Below, piece after piece: positions 16,740 through 26,244 of a stretch of 64,000 nucleotides of DNA. Below the pieces are notes generated by a model. It saw only the letters and a list, made by a program, of their open reading frames with translations. It was not told the DNA's origin and did not search any database. The position numbers were made by a program, and so were the translations under genes. Position 1 is the stretch's first letter. Each line of letters starts with the position of its first letter. This stretch comes from Flagellimonas onchidii (GTDB lineage Bacteria; Bacteroidota; Bacteroidia; Flavobacteriales; Flavobacteriaceae): positions 186,001-250,000 of the forward strand of contig NZ_SRXX01000003.1 in assembly GCF_004804315.1 (NCBI RefSeq), given 5' to 3'.

Positions 16740-17560
16740 TTCTGCACTTGATACGGAAAAAGCTCCTCCCCTTATTTAGGGGGAGGTATCCACTAAAGGT
16801 GGACGGAGGGGGTAAAACAATCCCTTCCGTCTTAGCGCCCAAGCGCCAAGCCACCTTCCCTTAGCAAGGGAAGGAACAAAAAATATTCGTGCCAATTGGT
16901 GAAATTCGTGTCGAACGGCAAAAGATTTATGCTTTGCGCCACACCAAGGGTAAGATTCCTCACTATTGACTTCGACTGCGTTCAGTCTGACAGTTTAGAA
17001 TGACCTTGTCGATTTTTCGTCATTTCGAAGAAGTGTAACGACTGGGAAATCTCTTTTGTTGGTTTCTACGTCATCCCACATTTGATACAGAAAAAGCTCC
17101 TTTCCCTTTAAGGGAAAGGTGTCCCGCAATGCGGGACGGAAAGGGCAAACTACCTTCACTTCGACAGGCTCAATGTGACATTGCTCAGGGAATCGGGAAA
17201 GGAACAAAATGTGCCAATCGGTGAAATTCGTGTCAAACAGCAAAAGATTTATGCTTTGCGCCACACCAAGGGTAAGATTCCTCACTATTGACTTCGACTG
17301 CGCTCAGTCTGACAGTTTGGAATGACATCGCCGGCTTTTCGTCATTTCGAAGGAATCCAATGACTGAGAAATCCATTACTGTCCTGTTTTATGGGATCAG
17401 TGAAATTCGAGGAATTCGTGTCAAACAACAAGAGATTCCTGCGAAAGCGGGAATGACAACCGCCACAGAAACAACAAAACCGGTGCGTATATACTATGTC
17501 CCCTGCCATCCCGCACTATTTTTCTGTCATTCCGTGGTTGACACGGGACGGAATCCATAA
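16740..17560. repeat. Repeat-rich intergenic island with duplicated segment
   Basis: No supported gene in about 900 bp. A segment at about 16868-17052 is repeated in direct orientation at about 17195-17374. A 61-bp core is identical (16920-16980 and 17242-17302). The module CTTCGACTGCGYTCAGTCTGACA ends both copies, and a third degenerate form (CTTCGACAGGCTCAATGTGACA) lies at about 17158-17180. Palindromes occur at 17101-17117 (TTTCCCTTTAAGGGAAA) and 17121-17137 (GTCCCGCAATGCGGGAC), and a CTCCCC/GGGGAG inverted repeat at about 16765-16785. The 273-bp open frame at 17288-17560 lies across these repeats and is not believed to be a gene. Confidence 0.85.
17435..17454. repeat. REP-like palindrome (GCGAAAGC core), copy 2
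   Basis: ATTCCTGCGAAAGCGGGAAT, the same element as 7900-7919 with one base changed (C to T), which keeps a G-T pair on one strand. It is embedded in the intergenic repeat island. Confidence 0.75.
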
Positions 17561-17645
17561 GGCAAGGATTCCCCTTTATCCATATACCCCATTTCAAAAA
17601 AAACTTTTAATTTAGACTAACTATTTACAACCAAAGACCCCCACC

Positions 17646-20042
17646 GTGAAGAAGTTCAAAAAAGTACTTTTAGTACTTGTTAGCCTGCTTGTTGTTGTAT
17701 TTCTTGGTTTAATCCTGTTCATTCAAACGCTCAAACCCGATTACGAAGGAGAAAAAGCACTTTCAGGCCTGACAAGTAATGTCGATGTCTATTTCGATGC
17801 CTATGGCATTCCACACATTTATGCCCAAAAGGAAGTGGATGCACTTAGGGCACTCGGCTATGTGCATGCCCAAGATAGACTATGGCAAATGGAATTGCTT
17901 CGGCGATTGGCCAAAGGAAGACTTTCCGAAGTTTTTGGTGCAGATTTAGTAGACACCGACAAGTTTTTCCTTTCTTTGGGAATTGATGAACACACTGCAA
18001 ATACCGTTTCGCAATTGGATATGCAAAGTGAAATGGTCGTTTTATCCCGAGCTTATCTAGATGGAATTAACCAATTTATAGAAGAAGGTCCGACACCAGT
18101 GGAATTCTATCTCACGGGATTGGAAAAAGAACCATTTGACCTTGAGGATATGTACAATGTTGTGGGGTACATGGCATTTAGTTTTGCCATGGCCCATAAA
18201 ACGGACCCTTTATTGACTGAAATCAGGGATGAACTTGGAGAGGAGTACATTAAAGATTTGGCCATTGATTCAGACACCACCACAGTTTGGATTAAAAACT
18301 ATAAAAATATAGTTCCGGATTCCGTAACAAATACGGTTGCACTTAACTTGAAAAAGGCATTGAAAAACTTGCCTGTTCCTTTGTTCGAAGGAAGCAATAG
18401 TTGGGTGTTGGCGCCTGAAAAAACCAAGAACGGCAAAGTGATCTTGGCAAATGACCCACACATAGGTTTCGCACAGCCTTCAGTTTGGTACGAAGCGCAT
18501 GTTAATGCTCCTGGTTATGAAAAATACGGATATCATTTGGCTGGGGTACCATTCCCCTTATTGGGGCACGACAGAAATCTAGCCTATGGTTTGACTATGT
18601 TCGAAAACGATGACATAGATTTTTATTATGAAGAAACCCATCCGACCGATAGTACAAAGTATAAAACAGAGGAAGGTTGGAAAAATTATGAAATAGTGAC
18701 CAAGGATATCAAGGTCAAAGATGGTGGAACAATTTCTTTTTCGTACAAGAAAACAAGGCACGGACCTGTGATGAACAATATTGCAAAGCAAATATCTGGT
18801 AATCGACCCATCGCAATGTCTTGGATTTATACCAAAGAAGACAATAGGGTAATGGATGCCTTATACGGTATAAGCCATTCCGAAAACCTGGACGAATTCG
18901 AAAACGCATTACCCAAAATACATGCTCCAGGCCTAAATGTGATGTACGGTGATGCAGAAGGAAATGTGGCATGGTGGGCTACAGCAAAACTATATCAAAT
19001 GCCGGATAGCTTGTCCACCAAATTTGTGTTGGACGGTACAACGGGAACACAAGAACCTATAAGGTTTCTTGATTTTTCAGAAAACCCAAGTGCAATAAAT
19101 CCACCATGGAATTACGTGTATTCCGCGAACAATCAGCCAGATTCAATTGCCGGAATGCTATATACGGGCTATTATTTGCCAGAAAACCGGGCCAAACGCA
19201 TTGTGGAGCTTCTGGATGGCAAAAATGATTGGGACAGAGACTCCACTGCCGAAATGATATTGGATGTTACATCCTCGGTTAACCCTGGACTGATTACAGA
19301 ACTCATAAAGTTGCTAGATGTCTCAAGTTTGACAAATGAACAACTGGTGCAAGTCGACGCCCTTAAAAATTGGGATGGCAGCTATACGCTTGATAGTTCC
19401 AACCCTACATTGTTTCATAGATGCGAGTACTTTATGCTCAAAAACACCATGGAAGATGAATTGGGTTCGGAGAGATTTAATCAATTGTTGGGCACTCATC
19501 TGTTGAAAAGACAGATTGCTTGGGGCTCAATGATGAAACAGGGAAAATGGTGGGACAATGTAAACACGCCTGATGTGGTCGAAACCAGGGATGACATTGT
19601 GTTGAAATCCTTTGCCGAGGCATGGGTATCCCTTGTTAGTGACTTTGGCCCGGATCCTGCCCAATGGACTTGGGATAAAGTGCACACATTGGAGCATCAA
19701 CACCCAATAGGCCAAGTCAAAAGTTTACGAAAATTCTTTAATGTAGGCCCTTTTCCTGTAAACGGAACACGGGAAGTGATAAACAATATGTCTTTTCCAT
19801 ATGATAGCACTGGCTATTACCGTGTTAATGTAGGGCCTTCCACCCGAAGAGTCATCGATTTTTCGGATATAGAAAACAGTATCAGTATCCTTCCTACGGG
19901 ACAATCTGGTAATCCTTTCAGTAAGCATTACGAAGATCAGGCCGAACTATATGTTTCAGGTCAGTTCCGAAAGATGATGATGAATAAAGATGAAATTCAA
20001 GAAACCTCTGAATCATTATTAATTTTCACTCCTGAAAATTGA
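17646..20042 (+). CDS. Penicillin acylase family (Ntn) hydrolase
   Basis: 798 aa. An N-terminal membrane anchor or signal (residues about 6-28) is followed by the alpha-chain start (DVYFDAYGIPHIYAQKEVDALRALGYVHAQDRLWQMELLRR). The Ntn nucleophile is Ser250 in the motif GSNSWV; cleavage between Gly249 and Ser250 would create the beta chain. ANDPHIG follows, as in the family. The enzyme is periplasmic and cleaves amide bonds; family members act on penicillins, cephalosporins or acyl-homoserine lactones, and the substrate here cannot be read from sequence. The start is GTG, with no nearby ATG in frame. The gene is monocistronic, 224 bp before the TonB/DUF4249 operon. Confidence 0.92.
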   Translation: MKKFKKVLLVLVSLLVVVFLGLILFIQTLKPDYEGEKALSGLTSNVDVYFDAYGIPHIYAQKEVDALRALGYVHAQDRLWQMELLRRLAKGRLSEVFGADLVDTDKFFLSLGIDEHTANTVSQLDMQSEMVVLSRAYLDGINQFIEEGPTPVEFYLTGLEKEPFDLEDMYNVVGYMAFSFAMAHKTDPLLTEIRDELGEEYIKDLAIDSDTTTVWIKNYKNIVPDSVTNTVALNLKKALKNLPVPLFEGSNSWVLAPEKTKNGKVILANDPHIGFAQPSVWYEAHVNAPGYEKYGYHLAGVPFPLLGHDRNLAYGLTMFENDDIDFYYEETHPTDSTKYKTEEGWKNYEIVTKDIKVKDGGTISFSYKKTRHGPVMNNIAKQISGNRPIAMSWIYTKEDNRVMDALYGISHSENLDEFENALPKIHAPGLNVMYGDAEGNVAWWATAKLYQMPDSLSTKFVLDGTTGTQEPIRFLDFSENPSAINPPWNYVYSANNQPDSIAGMLYTGYYLPENRAKRIVELLDGKNDWDRDSTAEMILDVTSSVNPGLITELIKLLDVSSLTNEQLVQVDALKNWDGSYTLDSSNPTLFHRCEYFMLKNTMEDELGSERFNQLLGTHLLKRQIAWGSMMKQGKWWDNVNTPDVVETRDDIVLKSFAEAWVSLVSDFGPDPAQWTWDKVHTLEHQHPIGQVKSLRKFFNVGPFPVNGTREVINNMSFPYDSTGYYRVNVGPSTRRVIDFSDIENSISILPTGQSGNPFSKHYEDQAELYVSGQFRKMMMNKDEIQETSESLLIFTPEN

Positions 20043-20266
20043 CCCTCGGAACGAAAAGTTAGGGCAGTTACTTTTTTGGAAACAGCGAGGTTGAGCCTTT
20101 TTTGGTAGTTTGACTTTTTGTGAAACCAAAGGGCAATATGTTCAAAATTCTCTCAATAATCCAATCATTTTTTGACAATTTTATAGGATTCGTCATTATA
20201 AATAGTATTTTAGATTCAGCTAATTCAAATAATCAATAAATACTCTTAATTCTACTGTAAAACAAT

Positions 20267-21019
20267 ATGCTTACTTTTTTCAGGGCTGCCATAATGCCGC
20301 TATTGGTATTTGGTGGTGTTTTCTTGTCTTTTGGGCAAGATGTCGCACGAATCGAATACCTCAATTCATTTGACCAACAGGTAGGGATTGAGAACACAGG
20401 ACTTTACCAAGGAACTATTTACACAGAAAAATACCGAACTATAAATGAAAACACCCAGTTTTTTCAGACTAGGGAATTTCAATCTGGTAGTGTATGTTAT
20501 GACGGCCAATGTTATTACGACCTGGAGATAAAATATGATGTGTTTGACGATGAGGTTCTGGTTCGATTGATTACAGAGGTGGGGGGAGGAACCCTCGAAT
20601 TGTTCAAAGATTATATTGAAAGCTTTCAAATTGACGGACACAATTTTGTCAAAATAACACAGACAGAAGCTCCTTTACTGAACAACTACGGATTTTATGA
20701 GATTGCATTGGAAAGCTCAAGCTTTACACTCTATATAAAGCACAACAAAAAAATCTTTGACCGAAAAGATAGGAGGTCCATCTATTATGAATTCTTGGAT
20801 GGATCCGGTGAAAATGTATTGTTGTACAATGATAAATATACCATAGTCAATTCGAAAAAGGACATTATTGCTGTGTTTCCAAACCTCAAGAGGGACATAG
20901 ACAAGTTTTATAATATAGCAAGGACACTTCGAAAGAATGACCCAGATGGTTTTCACATCAGTTTGATGAAACGAATCGAAATTCTCCTTTCCCAAAATAA
21001 TAATCAATCAGAAAAATGA
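20267..21019 (+). CDS. Secreted protein of unknown function at the head of the TonB/DUF4249 operon
   Basis: 250 aa. A signal peptide is visible (residues about 1-24, ending FLSFGQ before DVARIEYL). The mature part is about 225 residues, rich in beta-like alternation, with one close cysteine pair (VCYDGQCYY). I do not recognise the family. Its stop overlaps the ATG of the TonB receptor (ATGA, 21016-21019), so the two are translationally coupled and probably work together in the envelope. It lacks FecR-like features. No confident promoter match was found in the 224 bp upstream. Confidence 0.8.
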   Translation: MLTFFRAAIMPLLVFGGVFLSFGQDVARIEYLNSFDQQVGIENTGLYQGTIYTEKYRTINENTQFFQTREFQSGSVCYDGQCYYDLEIKYDVFDDEVLVRLITEVGGGTLELFKDYIESFQIDGHNFVKITQTEAPLLNNYGFYEIALESSSFTLYIKHNKKIFDRKDRRSIYYEFLDGSGENVLLYNDKYTIVNSKKDIIAVFPNLKRDIDKFYNIARTLRKNDPDGFHISLMKRIEILLSQNNNQSEK

Positions 21020-23787
21020 AAAAAGCTTTTGTAGTGGCCATGCTCTTTGTCGGCATGCAATATATTGTGGCACAAGAAATCCCTAAAATATCGGTGTCCT
21101 TTTCCAATGTCGCCGTTTCTGAAGCTTTGGATGAAATTGAAAGTAAAACGGATTATAGGTTTTACTATGTAAAATCTTGGCTGGATGATATCCGGGTTAC
21201 CGGAAACTTTCAGGATATGCAGGTAAGTTTGATTTTAGATGACCTTTTTAAAGATACCATCCTTAATTTCTACATAGCGGACGACAACAAGATATATCTA
21301 TTACAGAACAATCAGATTTACGATGCATTGCCCGATGACTTTTTTGGAAAAGAGGAACAAGTTGCGGACGATGAACCTAGTTATGACGACTTGCAGGATT
21401 ACGGCCCCCTTTTCGTAAATTCTGAAGAAGATGGTGCCAATAGGGGTATTCAAGTTGTTAAGATTGGAAAAGAAAATAGAAACAACAGAAGAAGAACATT
21501 TACTTTGACCGGTAAAGTCACCAATTCAAGAAATGGTAAACCGATTCCTGACTTGGCTATTATTGTAGAAGGTAAGGATATTGGTACTTCGACCAATGCC
21601 AATGGGAATTATAGCCTTCAGCTACCGATAGGAGAAAACATTATTCAGACCAGAGGGTTGGGTATTCAAGAATCGAAAACAAAAGTGATCTTATACAACG
21701 ATGGCATATATAATTTCCAGCTTAATGAAAGCTTTGAGGTGTTGGATGAGGTTGTTGTACAGGGCAATTTAGACAGAAATGTAGAGACGGCACTTACGGG
21801 TGTTACGCTTATTGAAGTTGAAAAAATCAAGAATATCCCCCTTGTGTTGGGAGAAAGGGATATACTAAAAGCGGCAATTACACTTCCAGGTATTACAACT
21901 GCAGGTGAAGGTGCTGCTGGATATAACGTAAGAGGAGGGAGAACCGACCAAAACTTGATTTTGTTGGATAACGGTGTTATTTACAACCCAGCACACTTTT
22001 TTGGTATTTTCTCGGCGATAAACCCTTTTAGTACTGGAGCTGCCGAAATTTACAAAGGAAATATTCCCGCAGAATTTGGAGGTAGGCTTTCGTCGGTCTT
22101 TGATATTACGACCAAAGATGGAAATACTCAGAAATTTTCGGGCGAAGCCTCAATAGGGCCGGTTACCAGCAATATTGTACTAGAAACACCGGTTGTCAAA
22201 GATAAATCAGCCTTGCTGGTTGGTGGTAGGGCAACGTATTCCGATTGGATTTTAAGGACTTTGGATGACGAACAGTTGAACAATAGTACCGCCTCCTTCT
22301 TTGATATAGTGGCTAAATACAACCATACCATCGATGATAAAAATGAAATCAAGGCTACGGGTTATTTTAGTCAAGATAAGTTCAGCATCACTTCTGACTC
22401 AATCTTCGACTATAGCAATAGATTGGTTTCATTAAAATGGGACCATAAATTCAGTGAAAAGACCACAGGAAGTTTGATTCTTTCCAACAGCGAGTACAAG
22501 TTCGGGATAGAATTTGACGGAGAATCCAATGATGATTTTGATTTGGGTTATAAAAACAACGAGACCGAGTTCAAAATCAAGATGAAATATTTACATAGTC
22601 CCAAACATAAATTCGATTTTGGGATTTCAAGCAAGCTATATCAGGTAAACCCAGGTGATATAGTGCCGTTGGGAGCGGACTCGGATGTTTCAGCGCTTAC
22701 GATTCCGGAAGAAAGAGGATTGGAATCTGCAGCGTTCATATCCGACAGTTACGAAGTCAATGATAAATTGTTGATAGATTTAGGATTACGATATTCTTTT
22801 TACGCCGCTTTGGGAGCTTCCCAACAACGCATTTATCAAGACAACGCTCCCAAAAATAGTGGGACTTTGGTAGAAACACAGGACTTTGACAGTAATGAGG
22901 TGATAGAAACCTATGGAGGACCTGAACTTCGATTATCAGCTCGATATTTTCTTGCACCGGACTTTTCCGTCAAGGCTAGTTTGAACAATGCTTACCAATA
23001 CATTCACACACTTTCCAATAACACAACGGTTTCCCCGACCGATACCTGGAAGTTGTCCGACATTAATATTAAGCCTCAAGAAGCCTATCAAGCCTCACTT
23101 GGGTTGTACAAAAACTTTGAAGGCAATAAATATGAACTGAGCTTGGAGGGATATTACAAAAAACAGAAAAACCTCCTAGACTATAAAGTAGGTGCCCAAT
23201 TGTTGTTGAATGAGGCCATCGAAACCGAAGTGTTGCAGGGTGATGGAAAAGCCTACGGAGTGGAGTTCTTGCTCAAGAAAAACGAAGGGAAGTTAAATGG
23301 ATGGCTAGGATATACCTATTCAAGGTCATTCGTAAAACTCGATAGCCCGTTCAATGAAGAAAGAGTGAATGGTGGAGCATTTTTTCCATCTAACTATGAT
23401 AAGCCCCACGATATTAGCGTAGTGGCCAATTATAAGTTTACGAGACGATTCAGCGCGTCAGCGAATTTTGTATATCAGACAGGACGACCGGTTACATTTC
23501 CGATTGGAAGTTTCTCTTTCAATAACTCAGAATTTGTCTTTTACAGCGATAGGAATAAGTTCAGAATACCTGATTATTATAGATTGGATTTGAGCTTTAA
23601 TATGGAAGGAAACCACAAGATTAAAAAATTCGCCCATAGCTTTTGGAGTTTTTCCATTTACAACGTCTTAGGAAGAAATAATCCCTATTCCGTATTTTTT
23701 GTGACCCAAGATGGGGATATAAAAGCTTACCAAAGTTCAATCTTTTCCATTCCGGTTCCAACGATTACGTACAATTTCAAATTTTGA
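21016..23787 (+). CDS. TonB-dependent outer-membrane receptor with STN and carboxypeptidase-like domains
   Basis: 923 aa. The domain order is signal peptide (1-19), STN domain (about 23-85, ISVSFSNVAVSEALDEIES), an acidic linker, a carboxypeptidase D regulatory-like beta-sandwich (about 157-245, TLTGKVTNSRNGKPIPDLAI), plug (about 250-370, with YNVRGGRTDQNLILLDN and FGGRLSSVFDITT), then a beta-barrel ending in the C-terminal aromatic signature YNFKF. An STN domain often signals to a FecR/FecI pair, but none is present in the window. It is followed, 10 bp later, by four DUF4249 lipoproteins; single DUF4249 partners of such receptors are common, four in a row are not. Likely role: energised import of an unknown ligand. 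Confidence 0.93.
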   Translation: MKKAFVVAMLFVGMQYIVAQEIPKISVSFSNVAVSEALDEIESKTDYRFYYVKSWLDDIRVTGNFQDMQVSLILDDLFKDTILNFYIADDNKIYLLQNNQIYDALPDDFFGKEEQVADDEPSYDDLQDYGPLFVNSEEDGANRGIQVVKIGKENRNNRRRTFTLTGKVTNSRNGKPIPDLAIIVEGKDIGTSTNANGNYSLQLPIGENIIQTRGLGIQESKTKVILYNDGIYNFQLNESFEVLDEVVVQGNLDRNVETALTGVTLIEVEKIKNIPLVLGERDILKAAITLPGITTAGEGAAGYNVRGGRTDQNLILLDNGVIYNPAHFFGIFSAINPFSTGAAEIYKGNIPAEFGGRLSSVFDITTKDGNTQKFSGEASIGPVTSNIVLETPVVKDKSALLVGGRATYSDWILRTLDDEQLNNSTASFFDIVAKYNHTIDDKNEIKATGYFSQDKFSITSDSIFDYSNRLVSLKWDHKFSEKTTGSLILSNSEYKFGIEFDGESNDDFDLGYKNNETEFKIKMKYLHSPKHKFDFGISSKLYQVNPGDIVPLGADSDVSALTIPEERGLESAAFISDSYEVNDKLLIDLGLRYSFYAALGASQQRIYQDNAPKNSGTLVETQDFDSNEVIETYGGPELRLSARYFLAPDFSVKASLNNAYQYIHTLSNNTTVSPTDTWKLSDINIKPQEAYQASLGLYKNFEGNKYELSLEGYYKKQKNLLDYKVGAQLLLNEAIETEVLQGDGKAYGVEFLLKKNEGKLNGWLGYTYSRSFVKLDSPFNEERVNGGAFFPSNYDKPHDISVVANYKFTRRFSASANFVYQTGRPVTFPIGSFSFNNSEFVFYSDRNKFRIPDYYRLDLSFNMEGNHKIKKFAHSFWSFSIYNVLGRNNPYSVFFVTQDGDIKAYQSSIFSIPVPTITYNFKF

Positions 23788-23797
23788 CTTAGTAGTT

Positions 23798-25012
23798 ATG
23801 ACAAAGGAAAGATTAAAATATGCCTTGATACTACCTATGGCTCTCCTTTGCTTAGAAGCTTGCATAGAACCTTTTGAGGCAACTTTTCCAGATTTCGAAA
23901 GTGCTATAGTGATTGAGGCCACTCTTACCGACGAACTGGAAAGACAAACCGTTTTTATCACCCGTACGTTTGAGTTTGAAGAAGATGGACCTTTGCCCGA
24001 ATCCAATGCCAGTGTACAGGTGGTTGCTGGATCCGAGACCCATACATTTGTAGCAACCGCTCCGGGTATTTATGTTTCTGAACAAGCTTTTTCAGCCCAA
24101 CCCAACGTCACCTATCAGCTCCGAATTGGCACTCAAGACGGGCGGACTTACATATCGCGTGAGATGACCTTACCCGCCTCAACACAAATGGATGACGTTA
24201 CTGTTGAAAGGATGACCAATGATGATGGAGTAGAGGGCGTAGCCATTTTAGTGGATAGTTTTGATTCAACAGGCAGCTCCGTAAACTATAGATATGAATA
24301 TGAAGAAACCTATAAGATAATTGCCCCTTTTTGGCGACCCAACGATTTGGAAAAAGTTCCACCGGCCGAACAGACCGAACTTTGTGAAGTGCGAGTAATC
24401 CCAGATACAAGGTCAGAGGAAACATGTTACGCCACAGATATTTCCAATGCAATCATACAGACGAGCACCACGAATTTGTCTGAGGATAGAGTAGATAATT
24501 TTATGGTACGGTTTATACCTCGAGACAATTATATTATATCACATCGATATAGCATTTTGATTAAGCAGTTTGTACAATCCAATGCAGCCTATACGTTCTA
24601 TGAGACCTTGAACCAGTTTTCGGGTAACGAGAGTCTGTTTTCGGAGACCCAGCCTGGTTTTTTGGAAGGAAACGTCTTTTCAGAGCAAAGCAGAGATGAA
24701 AAGGTATTGGGTTATTTTGAGGTAGCCTCTGTATCCAAAAGGCGCATCTTTTTTAATTATGACGATTTGTTCCCAGGTGAGGATTTACCACCCTATACAG
24801 ACCCTTGTATTATTAACGCTCCACCGTTGAGCAAACCAGGGCAACCGCCAAGATGCGTTTTGAGCTCCCAAGTAGAACTGGGCTTGGTTGGGTATGTAGA
24901 TGCCAATGGGAGTCCTGGGCTAGGGGAAGGACCTTATTTGATAGTTCCCAATGTTTGTGGCGATTGTTCAGAAATAGGAAATCCAGAACCGCCCGAATTT
25001 TGGATTGAATAA
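23798..25012 (+). CDS. DUF4249 lipoprotein, paralog 1 of 4
   Basis: 404 aa. Signal peptide II with lipobox LEAC (Cys22), followed by the block IEPFEATFPDFESAIVIEATLTDEL shared by all four paralogs. The central and C-terminal core includes NFMVRF, SHRYSIL, SETQPGFLEGN and RRIFFNYDDL, and the last residues are VCGDCSEIGNPEPPEFWIE. After the lipid cysteine there are six cysteines: two around 190-205, DPC, RCVL, and the final CGDC pair. This paralog has a longer proline-rich insert near PPAEQTELC. The family is of unknown function; these are taken to be envelope lipoproteins that work with the adjacent TonB receptor. Confidence 0.88.
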   Translation: MTKERLKYALILPMALLCLEACIEPFEATFPDFESAIVIEATLTDELERQTVFITRTFEFEEDGPLPESNASVQVVAGSETHTFVATAPGIYVSEQAFSAQPNVTYQLRIGTQDGRTYISREMTLPASTQMDDVTVERMTNDDGVEGVAILVDSFDSTGSSVNYRYEYEETYKIIAPFWRPNDLEKVPPAEQTELCEVRVIPDTRSEETCYATDISNAIIQTSTTNLSEDRVDNFMVRFIPRDNYIISHRYSILIKQFVQSNAAYTFYETLNQFSGNESLFSETQPGFLEGNVFSEQSRDEKVLGYFEVASVSKRRIFFNYDDLFPGEDLPPYTDPCIINAPPLSKPGQPPRCVLSSQVELGLVGYVDANGSPGLGEGPYLIVPNVCGDCSEIGNPEPPEFWIE

Positions 25013-25023
25013 TAATAGAAAAG

Positions 25024-26226
25024 ATGAGAGTGAAATTGGGTAAAATGGAAAATCGGTTTTTGTGCGTCATTGGGTTTTTGTTTTATGGCTGTATCGAACC
25101 ATTTGAAACCTCTTTTGTGGATTTTGAGAGTGCATTGGTTATCGATGGCACAATCACAAATGAGTTGAAACAGCAAGAGGTTTTTCTTTCAAGAACGTAT
25201 GAGTTTGAAGATGATGGCCCTACTGCGGAATCTACTGCCGACGTGAGTGTCAGTGATGGAGAGGGCAACACTTACACTTTTCAACACATAGCTAATGGAC
25301 TATATCGTTCTGAACAAGCTTTTGCCGCCCAATCTGGTAGAAATTATGAACTTTCGGTAATTACACAGGATGGAAGGAATTACGGTTCAGACCCCACCCA
25401 ATTGACTGCGACTACTTCCATAGATGAGATAAGTGTAGAACGAATTACAGACGACCAAGGTCAAGATGGGGTGGCCATTTTGGTAGATAGTTTTGATCCA
25501 ACAGGGAATGCCAAGAATTATAGATATGAGTTTATCGAAACATACCGGGTAATTTCCCCAACTTGGAATCCAATATCTCTTGAACCAGCGCCCGAACCAG
25601 GATGTGAAGTAATCAAAGTCCCCAACACTACGGATGAACAAATATGTTATCCAACTAGCTTTTCCAATAACATCATTCTCACTTCAACCGAAGATTTGGA
25701 AGAAGATAGAGTAAGTAATTTCATGGTACGTTTCATAAACAGGAACAACTATATCATGTCTCATAGATACAGTATTTTGGTAAGGCAGTTGGTACAATCG
25801 AATGAAGCATATGCCTTTTTTGAAACACTCAATGAACTTTCAGGTTCGGAAAGTCTTTTTTCTGAGACCCAGCCTGGATTTTTGCAAGGAAACGTGTTTT
25901 CCAAAGAAGATAGTAATGAGAGGGTACTTGGCTTTTTTGACGTAGCCTCAGTTTCGGAAAAAAGAATATTTTTCAATTACGATGACCTTTATCCGGGAGA
26001 GCCTTTACCTCCATATCTTGATCCCTGCAGACCAAGCTCACCGCCACTGATTAATATGGGTGGACGTTGTGTGTTAAGACCTTTGATTGAAAATGGAGCG
26101 GGAATTTATTTCGCAGATAATGGAGAACAAGGAGATAATGAGGGGCCCTATCTTGTAGTTCCTAGGGTTTGCGGAGATTGTAAAGAACTAGGACCAACGG
26201 AGGTTCCTGATTTTTGGATAGAATGA
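25024..26226 (+). CDS. DUF4249 lipoprotein, paralog 2 of 4
   Basis: 400 aa from the ATG at 25024; a later ATG at 25045 would give a shorter, less basic signal peptide. The lipobox is FYGC (Cys23). Six further cysteines occur as in paralogs 1 and 3. The core segment from NFMVRF to DPC is nearly collinear with paralog 3, while the stretch around SPTWNPISLEPAPEPGCEV and the loop before VCGDC differ. It starts 11 bp after paralog 1, so the block is one transcript. The family function is unknown. Confidence 0.88.
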   Translation: MRVKLGKMENRFLCVIGFLFYGCIEPFETSFVDFESALVIDGTITNELKQQEVFLSRTYEFEDDGPTAESTADVSVSDGEGNTYTFQHIANGLYRSEQAFAAQSGRNYELSVITQDGRNYGSDPTQLTATTSIDEISVERITDDQGQDGVAILVDSFDPTGNAKNYRYEFIETYRVISPTWNPISLEPAPEPGCEVIKVPNTTDEQICYPTSFSNNIILTSTEDLEEDRVSNFMVRFINRNNYIMSHRYSILVRQLVQSNEAYAFFETLNELSGSESLFSETQPGFLQGNVFSKEDSNERVLGFFDVASVSEKRIFFNYDDLYPGEPLPPYLDPCRPSSPPLINMGGRCVLRPLIENGAGIYFADNGEQGDNEGPYLVVPRVCGDCKELGPTEVPDFWIE

Positions 26227-26244
26227 TTTGTTGTGGTAGCTGAT

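Noticed and set aside
17288-17560. A 90-codon open frame on the + strand
   Set aside because: It lies across dispersed repeats and palindromes, has no domain or signal peptide, and its start is inside the duplicated non-coding segment.
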